64,000 bases of DNA from Hyphomonadaceae bacterium (GTDB lineage: Bacteria; Pseudomonadota; Alphaproteobacteria; Caulobacterales; Hyphomonadaceae), in NCBI GenBank assembly GCA_030697555.1, contig JAUYPV010000049.1, forward strand, positions 62,001 through 126,000. Reading direction: 5' to 3'. Under the pieces are notes generated by a model. The model was given only the letters and a program-made list of their open reading frames with translations. It ran no database searches and was not told the DNA's origin. The stretch's first letter is position 1. Each line of letters opens with the position of its first letter. Made by a program: the position numbers and the translations under genes. This document shows positions 1-7,680 of this stretch, piece by piece.

Positions 1-196
1 ACAACGCCTGTCGGATGAGCCCGCCGCTCAAGGGCAAAAGCGCAGCGTCCCTTGAACGGCGGGTGCGACAGGCGATGTCCCAGAGCGCGCAAGAGACCCG
101 GCTGATCGAGGGAGTTCTCGGGAGCTCTTTGGTTGTGCTATTGGAAGCGTTGGGTGAGCGATCGGGACATTGCGCTGAGTCGTAAGGCGCGATGGG
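1..196. other. Left edge, no convincing gene
   Basis: This stretch precedes the first clear gene. Short open frames exist on both strands, but none has a recognisable domain or a convincing start. It may hold the promoter of the downstream ATPase gene and the tail of whatever lies to the left. Confidence 0.4.
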
Positions 197-3100
197 ATGG
201 GGGCGGGCACGACATTGGACAAAGCGCAGTCATCATCGCAACTAGGCGCGGGCGCAGTGTGGCATCGGTGGGAGCCCCACATTCACGCCCCCGGGACCCT
301 GTTCAACAATCAGTTCAAGGGGCCCACCGCGTGGGATGACTACCTTTCGAGTCTGGAGAACGCGACGCCGGAGATCAGGGCCATCGCTGTAACCGACTAC
401 TACCGCATCGATACGTATGAGGCGGTTCGAGCGGAGAAGAGCAAGAAGGGACGCTTGCCCAAGGTCGAACTGATCTTCCCGAACATCGAGCTTCGGCTCG
501 ATATTGCGACCGTGAAGGATCGCTGGACCAACCTCCACCTGTTGGTCAATCCCTCAGATCCGGAACACCCAAAGGAGATTGAGCGCTTCCTGGGTCGGCT
601 TCGCTTCCAAGCGTTTGGCGATAATTACGCTTGCACTCGCGATGATCTCATCAAGCTTGGTTGTAAGGCAAAACCCGAGCTGGTGAGTAACCCTAAAAAA
701 GCCCTCGAGGAAGGCGCCTCGCAGTTCAAGGTGAATTTCTCGAAGCTGCGAGACGAATACAGCGGGAGCGATTGGGCCTCAGCCAACATCTTGATCGCGG
801 TCGCGGGTGGGGAAACGGACGGTACGTCCGGCATTCGGTCGGGAAGCGACCAAACGCTTCGACAGGAAGTGGAAAAATTCGCGCAGATCATCTTCGCAAG
901 CAGCTCGGCTCAACGCGATTTCTGGCTCGGACGCAAGCCGGGCATGGACGAGCAATTGCTCCGTAGCCGCTACAATGGACCAAAGCCGTGCCTTCACGGG
1001 AGCGACGCGCACGACAACAAGACCGTCGCCAAGCCGGACGGCGACCGATATTCGTGGATCAAAGGTGAGCGGACGTTCGAGGCGCTGCGCCAAACCTGCC
1101 TCGCGCCTGCAGATCGTGCGTTCGTAGGGCCGAAACCGCCGTTTCGGGCAACTCCGGCTCGCGTCATCCAGACTGTCGAAATCAAGCACGCAAGCTGGGC
1201 AAAAACCCCCACGCTCACGCTGAACCCGGGACTAGTCGCAATCATCGGGGCGCGAGGCTCCGGCAAAACTGCCCTCGCCGATGCGATCGCAGCGGGTTGC
1301 GATGCGACCGATGGCAGGCTCAGCGATGCTTCTTTCATCATCCGGGCCGCCGAACATCTCGCAGAGACTACAGTGCGTCTGACCTGGGGCGAAGGCGACG
1401 TCCTCGAACGGTCTCTTCTGGGCGATTCAGACGATGCAACTGTCATCCCGAAGGCCCGCTACCTCTCTCAAAAGTTCGTCGAAGAGCTTTGCTCTGCTCG
1501 CGGCCTCAAGGACGAACTCGTCGATGAGATCGAACGCGTCATTTTCGAAGCCCATGACTCGCTCGATCGGGATGGCGCGACAGACTTCGAAGAACTGAGG
1601 GATCTGCGGACGTTGGTCTTACGCGATAGTCGAGAAAGAGAGCGCAACGCGATCGCTCAGCTATCCGACCAGATCAGTCTGGAACGAGAAAAGCAAAGTC
1701 AGATCGCCACTGTAAAGCTTCGCATTGCCGAAAAGCAAACGGTCATCGGGCAGTACCGGAAGAGCCGAGACGGATTGGTTACAAAAGGCGGAGAGGAGCG
1801 GATCAAACGCCTCAACGCCCTCACCGCAGCGACTGATGGTGTACGCAACAACATCCGTTTGTGGTCGCAGGAAGTGCAAGCGTTGCAGTCGTTGCAAAAC
1901 GACGTGACCGACTTCCGTAAAAATCGTTCTCCAATGGCGCTGCGAAACACCAAACAGCACTTCGCGGCAGCAAACTTGGAAGAAGACAAATGGGAGTCCT
2001 TCCGTCAGGGATATCTCGGCGATGTCGACGCAGCGATTTTGGAAAGACTCGGCAAAGCCAATTACGAAGTCCAGGCGTGGCGAGGTCAGCTCCCGGCGCG
2101 AGAGCCCGGCAACACTGATCCATACGTCGCGGACGATGCCAATTTGGAGCAATCCTCACTCGCAGAACTCGAGGCTGAAATCGGGCGAATTCAGAAGCTC
2201 ATCCAACTCGACAACGACACCGCTACCAGACTCCGAACAATCATCACTAAGATTGGCGAAGAAACCGCGGCGTTGGGCAAACTGCAGGATCAACTCAAGG
2301 ACTGCGAAGGCGCCCAAGCGCGCATCAACCAGCTGCAGACTGATCGTGAAAGCGCTTATGAGGCCATCTTCGAAACAGTTGTTACCGAAGAAGAGACGCT
2401 CGCCGGACTCTACCGCCCTCTTACCGAACGCCTGGCCAAAGGCTCGGACACACTGAGAAAGATGTCTGTTTCAGTGAACCGGCACGTCGATATTGAGGCC
2501 TGGGCAGCTGAAGGCGAAAAGCTATTCGACAAACGGCGAAATGGTCCGTTCAAGGGCGTCGGAACACTGGAAGCGTGGGCGAATAAGCTTCTCAAATCAG
2601 CGTGGGAGACGGGAGATGCCCAGCAAGTTTCCGAAGCAATGGACAAGTTTCGTTCGACACACCAAGCCGAAATGCTGGGGTGGTCAGACGTGCCACAGTC
2701 GCAGCAGGCAGACTATCGCTCCTGGCTTCGGCGGTTCGCTTACTGGCTCTACGGCACCGATCACATCGACCTGCGGTACAGCATTTCCTATGAAGGCGCC
2801 GAGATACAGAAGCTTTCACCGGGCACGCGGGGCATCGTGTTGCTGCTGCTCTATCTCGCTCTCGATGATAGCGACGACAGGCCCTTGATCATTGACCAGC
2901 CTGAAGAGAATCTGGACCCAAAATCCATCTTCGATGAGTTGGTTCAACTCTTTGTCGCGGCGAAGAACACTCGCCAGGTCATTCTTGTCACACACAACGC
3001 GAACCTCGTTGTGAACACCGACGCGGACCAAATCATCGTCGCGTTTGCTGGCACCCATACGCCTGGCGAGCTGCCACCTATCTCCTATCAGAGCGGCGGC

Positions 3101-3205
3101 CTGGAGAATGGCCAGATGAGACGCCACGTCTGCGATATCCTGGAGGGCGGTGAACGTGCATTTCGTGAGCGCGCACGCAGGCTTCGCGTGCAGCTTGAGA
3201 GATAG
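197..3205 (+). CDS. TrlF-like ATPase: PHP-type N-terminus plus SMC/AAA-like ATPase
   Basis: The protein has 1002 residues. Near residue 28 the N-terminus carries a PHP-style metal motif (WEPHIHAP, giving H-x-H), followed by acidic and histidine residues up to about residue 300. A P-loop (GARGSGKT) lies at about 350-358 and a Walker B-like strand (LIIDQPEENLDP) at about 895, with a long charged coiled-coil region between them. This is the SMC/RecF-like arrangement of a split ATPase head on a coiled-coil arm. PHP-plus-ATPase proteins of the TrlF type have this layout and length, and they are often found in defence islands. I infer a nucleic-acid-directed role, probably defence, with the PHP part as hydrolase. 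The start ATG follows GATGG with no strong ribosome binding site. No partner gene is adjacent. Confidence 0.7.
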   Translation: MGAGTTLDKAQSSSQLGAGAVWHRWEPHIHAPGTLFNNQFKGPTAWDDYLSSLENATPEIRAIAVTDYYRIDTYEAVRAEKSKKGRLPKVELIFPNIELRLDIATVKDRWTNLHLLVNPSDPEHPKEIERFLGRLRFQAFGDNYACTRDDLIKLGCKAKPELVSNPKKALEEGASQFKVNFSKLRDEYSGSDWASANILIAVAGGETDGTSGIRSGSDQTLRQEVEKFAQIIFASSSAQRDFWLGRKPGMDEQLLRSRYNGPKPCLHGSDAHDNKTVAKPDGDRYSWIKGERTFEALRQTCLAPADRAFVGPKPPFRATPARVIQTVEIKHASWAKTPTLTLNPGLVAIIGARGSGKTALADAIAAGCDATDGRLSDASFIIRAAEHLAETTVRLTWGEGDVLERSLLGDSDDATVIPKARYLSQKFVEELCSARGLKDELVDEIERVIFEAHDSLDRDGATDFEELRDLRTLVLRDSRERERNAIAQLSDQISLEREKQSQIATVKLRIAEKQTVIGQYRKSRDGLVTKGGEERIKRLNALTAATDGVRNNIRLWSQEVQALQSLQNDVTDFRKNRSPMALRNTKQHFAAANLEEDKWESFRQGYLGDVDAAILERLGKANYEVQAWRGQLPAREPGNTDPYVADDANLEQSSLAELEAEIGRIQKLIQLDNDTATRLRTIITKIGEETAALGKLQDQLKDCEGAQARINQLQTDRESAYEAIFETVVTEEETLAGLYRPLTERLAKGSDTLRKMSVSVNRHVDIEAWAAEGEKLFDKRRNGPFKGVGTLEAWANKLLKSAWETGDAQQVSEAMDKFRSTHQAEMLGWSDVPQSQQADYRSWLRRFAYWLYGTDHIDLRYSISYEGAEIQKLSPGTRGIVLLLLYLALDDSDDRPLIIDQPEENLDPKSIFDELVQLFVAAKNTRQVILVTHNANLVVNTDADQIIVAFAGTHTPGELPPISYQSGGLENGQMRRHVCDILEGGERAFRERARRLRVQLER

Positions 3206-3600
3206 ACGCGCAGGATCGCGTCATCCGCGGCAACGTGAAGCCGCAGCCCAAACCGCCCTGGTCGGGAGACGTGTTCGGGGCGGCTCTCGAGGCACTCAAC
3301 ATTGTCGGCGTCGCAGCGACGGACAACCCCGCCCTCACCTGCGGACGGATCGGCGTTATCTCCGCGACCTCGTCGATGGCGCGATCACGATTGGGCGCTC
3401 CACATCGCGTCGTTGATTGACGTCACAAGATATCGCCGACCGTCCGGCTGTAGCGGGTACAAGGATTTCGGCAATCGTATCTCAAGCGATGCGGGTTCAC
3501 GGCAACTGGCGAATTGTGAGAACCTAGTTAGTCGAATCTTGGGTGGCTGCTCTTTTTTGTCTGGTCTGTTTGCTCTGTTTGCTCGGCCCGCTCTGCTTGC
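3206..3600. other. Intergenic, no confident gene
   Basis: A 61-codon open frame starting with GTG at 3235 and ending at 3420 follows the ATPase by 30 bp, but I recognise no domain in it. Around 3550-3600 the plus strand is T-rich with an imperfect repeated TTTGCTC(T/G) unit. No other support for a gene is seen. Confidence 0.3.
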
Positions 3601-3660
3601 TCAGGTTGGATCGGCGCAGGGGCCCCGGCTTTTTGCTCTAGTGCTGTCGCCCTCGGAGAA

Positions 3661-4297
3661 AAGAGATTACTCAAGCGCGAGACCGGATTCAAACCGGAGG
3701 CCAACGAACCCAGCGTCGCTCTTAAACCGATGACTACTGGCGGTGAAGTGGTGGAAGACTATGGGCATGTCGGTCTCACGCTGAGACGGCACCCGGTCGC
3801 GTTCCTGCGCGAAGACCTGACGAAGCAGAAGATCGTGACATGCCGCGAAGCAGGTGATCTCGGCAACGGCCGCTGGGTGCGCACGGCGGGCCTTATTCAA
3901 GTGCGGCAGATGCCAGGCTCTGCAAAAGGCGTGATGTTCATCACGCTCGAAGACGTAACAGGCGTCGCCAACCTCGTCGTCTGGCCCAAGATCTTCGAAC
4001 AGAACCACCGCGTCGTTCTCGGCAGCCGCATGCTGCGCGTTGACGGTCGGATCCAGCGCGAGGGCGACGTGGTCCACCTCGTTGCGCGCCATCTCTACGA
4101 TCTTTCCGAAGCACTGGCCGGAATAGGTGATCGCGACAACGCCTTCCCTCTACCGCACGGGCGCGGCGATGAGGGGCGCCATGGCGGCTCAGGAACGGAT
4201 AGCCGCTCGAAGCACCCGCCGTCCGCGAAGCCGCGCGACATCTACACTCCTGGCCTCTCTCGATGCGCTCAGGCTCAAGTCCCGGAACTTTCGCTAG
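3661..4297 (+). pseudogene. dnaE2: dnaE2 (imuC) 3' remnant, frameshifted
   Basis: The frame from 3661 to about 4250 reads as the end of the error-prone polymerase DnaE2. It shows the helix-hairpin-helix stretch (GEVVEDYGHVGLTLRRHPVA) and the OB-fold (VRTAGLIQVRQMPGSAKGV, then FITLEDVTGVANLVVWP). The expected C-terminus (SLDALRLKSRNFR and a TAG at 4295-4297) is present but in the next frame, so a frameshift lies near 4245-4260. The frame without the shift runs on to a stop at 4329. The polymerase core, about 80% of the gene, is missing, and sequence before about 3660 does not match. In intact genomes dnaE2 follows imuA and imuB in the SOS mutagenesis cassette; neither is here. It is a dead fragment. 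Confidence 0.8.
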
Positions 4298-4325
4298 CTG
4301 TTGGCTCGTTACTCGCGCTGGTGGC

Positions 4326-4931
4326 TTAGCCGTCAACATTGCAGAAGAAGTCGTGGTCGCGGTAGCTGAGCACCGGGTCAGCCTTCGCCCAGGAAGCCTT
4401 GGCGTCGCGCGTCTTGTAGTGGACGCATTTGGTATTGTCCTTGGGAAGCATGCCGGTGCGCCAGCCGCGCAGAGCAGCGCGAGCGATCGGATAGATCATC
4501 TTCGCCGCCGCCTTGATGTCACGGGTGACGCCGGCGCCGCCGGACGCCATCAGAAGGAGTTCGGCGCGCACCTTGCTGTCGGCGTTGTAGATGCTGAAGG
4601 CGTAAGGCCGCGTCAGCATGCCCATCGTCGATCCATCGCCGTAGCGGCGATCGCCTGAGCACAGCCGATTGATCATGATCTCAACCGTCAGCGCCATGCC
4701 GAGGACGCCCTGGTTGCGGGCCTCACCGGCAGCAGAGACGGCGAGCTGCCATCCTGCTTCCTCTTCCGATTCGTCCTTGGGCAAGCAAGACCGCCCGCTG
4801 TCGATACCGTTCGCCAGAATGGCGGCGACATCATCATCACCAGGCGTCGCCGACGCCATGGGGACAATGCCGCCAAGGCTGAGAACAGTGGCAATGGCGA
4901 AACCGACTAGTTTGTTCTTCAGGTATTTCAT
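4326..4931 (-). CDS. Secreted cell-wall hydrolase-like protein (SleB type)
   Basis: About 201 residues from the ATG at 4931, which has AAGGAG seven bases upstream; a TTG two codons earlier is less likely. The N-terminus (KNKLVGFAIATVLSLGG, then ASA) is a signal peptide, so the protein is exported. The mature part matches the SleB/CwlJ pattern: a GEARNQG segment followed by an INRL motif, an aromatic YAFS segment, and a C-terminal HYK...SWAKADPV...HDFF run. These enzymes are lytic transglycosylases or amidases acting on peptidoglycan. The family match is by motif order only, and the sequence is divergent. Its stop lies 29 bp past the ancestral dnaE2 stop on the other strand. Confidence 0.55.
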   Translation of the reverse strand: MKYLKNKLVGFAIATVLSLGGIVPMASATPGDDDVAAILANGIDSGRSCLPKDESEEEAGWQLAVSAAGEARNQGVLGMALTVEIMINRLCSGDRRYGDGSTMGMLTRPYAFSIYNADSKVRAELLLMASGGAGVTRDIKAAAKMIYPIARAALRGWRTGMLPKDNTKCVHYKTRDAKASWAKADPVLSYRDHDFFCNVDG

Positions 4932-5428
4932 CTCCAAGCTCCTTCGCGAGAAGCTCGGGTCGTTTCTGTCGACCCCGAGCGGCCTCCGTCGGAGGCCAAA
5001 TCTTCACTAAGGCCGAGCTAGGATTGGATCAAAGAAACTCGTTATAAATCAGTATATTACACGGCTCAGAACGATAAAAGACGTAGCGAAACCGCGCAGA
5101 AGCTCGCCGTAATCGCCGGCGCATTGCACAGCTGAACGCAAAGCCGTTGGGCGATTGCGATTGCGCCGGCAAACCATTGAGTGTCGTGGAATTTTGCAGA
5201 GTACGTCGGCGCCCATCTCGGGGCCGAACTACTCGACGCATCAACTGTGAAGCGGCGAGAACAGTCTCGGATAAAATTGCAAGCTCTTTTGGAATAAAGG
5301 TCGATCAAGGACGACACAGGGGATTGCTACACAGTCAAAACGAGTGGAGAAATGTGCAACCGGCCGAGATTTTAGCTTCAGGTTACAATTCATAAAACTG
5401 TCACTGGTTTGGGGAATTGGGTTAGACT
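4932..5428. other. Intergenic region between divergent genes
   Basis: About 500 bases between the secreted hydrolase (leftward) and the 340-residue gene (rightward). It includes an AT-rich patch at 5038-5062, likely promoter sequence. I found no gene, repeat or RNA in it that I can support. Confidence 0.4.
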
Positions 5429-6451
5429 GTGTCGGATGCCGTGAAACGAAATCCCAAGCCCAGCCGCCGCCCGAAGAGGGTCACGGACCTATTGCATCAG
5501 GGCGGAGTGCACGACGGCTGGATCGGCGCCGGCGCACTCAAGAAAAATCGCTTCTACATCCTGAACCTTCAAACAGTGATCGGCAAGCTGGGCATTGCAC
5601 CCACCACAATGTCGAACGCGTTCAAGGAATTCGGTCCGCTGATCGCCCAGGAGACCGAATGGGCCAAACAGGTGCCCGCCAAGTTTGGCTGTAACCACAC
5701 CCACATTCAGACGACAAAGCAACTTCAGCCGAAGCAGTTCGGGCACGCGGTCACGATTATCTTCGTGCTCGACAAGTATGCGCAAAAAATCGGGGCGGAT
5801 TTTGACGTCTACGACTATCTCAGGATTATCCCCGCCCAGTATTTTATCGATGGCTTCGACAAGGATCACTACAACGCTCTTGTAAAGTTCTATGCCGAAA
5901 TGAAAGTGGCTGATCGCATCGCGATCTTCGGCGACGACCCTCCTCCGAATTTCGACGTCGCCTGCCTCAACGCAATCGATCAGCCGCCCAAGAGCGGTCT
6001 AATCCTGCAAATGGCATGGGGGTTCTGCGTGACGCGCTATGTTGCGGATCACGTGAGGCAGTTCATCAACTCGAAATTCCCGAAGGACCGGCACGTTGGC
6101 CTCGTCCTGGCGTCAGGACAGGAATCGAACACGGAAGGCGCGAGTTCGAAGAATGCGGCTTCGGATCTTCGCGTGCCGCGTCTGCGCGCCGTCGAAGAGC
6201 TTGTCCCGCTCCCGCTTCGCCAGGAACCGAAAGAACTCGACAAGAAGTACCTGAAAAAGCTTGCAAGTACCGACCCGATGCCCGTGTCGCCCTCGATCGT
6301 TGGGATCGATTGGGCCGAAACCTTCGATACCGACGCCGATGGCGCGCACGCGACGAACGGCGGGGGATCTTCAGAGGCGACGCCGGTAGCCGTTGAAGCG
6401 GCGGCCCCCCGCCCCAACGGCGACGAACCGACGATGTCGGAAGGCGAATAG
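5429..6451 (+). CDS. Hypothetical protein, 340 residues
   Basis: I do not recognise this protein. It starts with GTG at 5429, preceded by a weak GGGGAA. Residues 1-35 are basic. The middle (about 40-230) is a mixed globular domain with aromatic-rich segments (DVYDYLRIIPAQYFIDGF) and no catalytic signature I can name. The last 60 residues are rich in Ala, Pro, Asp and Glu and probably disordered. There is no signal peptide or membrane segment, so it is likely cytosolic. It converges with the alpha-CTD-like gene, whose stop is 2 bp away. Confidence 0.6.
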   Translation: MSDAVKRNPKPSRRPKRVTDLLHQGGVHDGWIGAGALKKNRFYILNLQTVIGKLGIAPTTMSNAFKEFGPLIAQETEWAKQVPAKFGCNHTHIQTTKQLQPKQFGHAVTIIFVLDKYAQKIGADFDVYDYLRIIPAQYFIDGFDKDHYNALVKFYAEMKVADRIAIFGDDPPPNFDVACLNAIDQPPKSGLILQMAWGFCVTRYVADHVRQFINSKFPKDRHVGLVLASGQESNTEGASSKNAASDLRVPRLRAVEELVPLPLRQEPKELDKKYLKKLASTDPMPVSPSIVGIDWAETFDTDADGAHATNGGGSSEATPVAVEAAAPRPNGDEPTMSEGE

Positions 6452-6453
6452 CG

Positions 6454-6948
6454 TCAGCCGGCAACGCGGCAGAAGTCGTGGGGTCGATGCCAGGATGGTA
6501 GCGACATTCCCAGCTCCAGCCCCAACTCCGCGAGCCCCGCTCGAATTCCCGCGAGCGCCAGATCGTTTCGGCCGATCGCCTGCCGGATGGCGCCGGGGGA
6601 GCAAAGCACCAGATCGCCGATGATCCAGACGCCGAGCCGCTCGAGACGCTGCAGACTCCGCCGCACGTCCGGCACATTGCCCAGCAGGTCGAGCAGGCCG
6701 TAGTTCAGGTAGCGATACTTGGCGAGCGGAACGAAGCATTCGAGCCGTCGCTGGCTGATCGGCAGATCGAAGGGAAGCGTGAGCTGGCGCGTCTCCACCA
6801 GGTCGACGGATCGGTCGTTCGAATTGTCGACGACAAGCCGTGGAAAGCCCGCGAAGGCGTGACGTGGCCGCTTAGTTCGAGGTGGTTCTGCGAGGGGCAA
6901 TTCGAGTTGCAAACAATCATCCGCGAAGCGGTCGGATCGCTGAACCAC
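6454..6948 (-). CDS. Free-standing RNA polymerase alpha-CTD-like protein
   Basis: 164 residues starting at GTG 6948, with GGAGGG five bases upstream. The C-terminal half resembles the DNA-binding C-terminal domain of the RNA polymerase alpha subunit. It has a VRRSLQRLERLG helix, the IIGDLV turn, then IRAGLAELGLELGMSLPSW, which parallels the GLxLGMxxxxWPP end of alpha. No alpha N-terminal (dimerisation) domain is present. The N-terminal 70 residues are unrelated and contain two short LxLPL/TLPF motifs. Such a protein could bind UP-element-like DNA or touch activators without joining polymerase; this is inference. The match is by eye and distant. Confidence 0.5.
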   Translation of the reverse strand: MVQRSDRFADDCLQLELPLAEPPRTKRPRHAFAGFPRLVVDNSNDRSVDLVETRQLTLPFDLPISQRRLECFVPLAKYRYLNYGLLDLLGNVPDVRRSLQRLERLGVWIIGDLVLCSPGAIRQAIGRNDLALAGIRAGLAELGLELGMSLPSWHRPHDFCRVAG

Positions 6949-7197
6949 GTGATCCCTCCAATCTGAATCCAGATTGGAATCACGGGCTAAATCGATTTGC
7001 CCCTCTTGGCCATACGGCGATGACGGGCTCTACAGCGGCAAACTGCCATGAAACTGTCGCAACGCCCCGAAGCCCTGTTTTTGCAGGAGGATCGAGGAGC
7101 GGCGCGGCAGCCAGTCCGACCCTTCTCAGGACTAGTGCCGGTACACTGAGGCGCGCCTTCTAAATCTTGTGGCTGAACCGGAACTGGCTGGCCAAGC

Positions 7198-7650
7198 TCA
7201 TACCGACATGATCGGCGTGAACTGCCCCCCGTTTCCGAATTTCGGGAAGCTAGCGAGGATCGGCGCTCGCTCTCCCGTAACCGGGAACATGTTCTCCGTC
7301 GAGTTCATGCAAGTCGTGCAAGCGTAGACGAGATTCCCCCACTCATAGGCGAGCCAGGCATAGTAGTGGACTGAGGTTTCGCCGCTGAAACCTGCCGCGC
7401 TGGTGTGCGGACGGAAATGGTCGACCCCGTGTGCGCCATCGTCAGGCGTCTCGCAGTAAGCGCACTTGCCAGCGAAGAGCATCTTGAGGGCGGTCTTCAC
7501 CTCCCTCGTCTTGAAGATGCCAAAGTTGATGGTCGGACGTCGCCGGCGGGTCTTGCCGATCACATCGGCAATTGCATTGTAGGCGGCGAGCGTTTTATCG
7601 CTCCTCATGCTCGCGGGTACGGAAACCTCAGCCCGATCAACGAAGATCAC
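7198..7650 (-). CDS. HNH nuclease-like protein, C-terminus replaced
   Basis: 150 residues from GTG 7650, with GGGGGAG about nine bases upstream. It shows an HNH/zinc fold: CAYC near residue 62, VDHFRP near 74, YAWLAYEWGNLVYAC and CTTC near 108. It resembles the HNH partners of PtuB or TIGR02646 type, which are usually well over 200 residues. Here the fold is cut after ERAPILASFP, and the last eight residues (QFTPIMSV) are identical in protein and DNA to the end of the lasso B protein at 39349. The gene therefore seems truncated at a recombination point. It lies 30 bp downstream of the PLD gene and is probably co-transcribed with it. Confidence 0.65.
   Translation of the reverse strand: MIFVDRAEVSVPASMRSDKTLAAYNAIADVIGKTRRRRPTINFGIFKTREVKTALKMLFAGKCAYCETPDDGAHGVDHFRPHTSAAGFSGETSVHYYAWLAYEWGNLVYACTTCMNSTENMFPVTGERAPILASFPKFGNGGQFTPIMSV
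7202..7224 (+). repeat. Left copy of 23-bp direct repeat (candidate attL)
   Basis: This sequence begins ACCGACATGATCGG and is identical over 23 bp, in the same orientation, to 39353-39375. Flanking bases differ on both sides. It encodes the final residues of the HNH protein here and of the lasso B protein at the other copy. The two copies bracket 32 kb that contains a tyrosine recombinase, which is what site-specific integration at a gene 3' end would leave. Confidence 0.6.
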
Positions 7651-7680
7651 TGGACGTCTCCCCCACCCACCGTTTCGACC

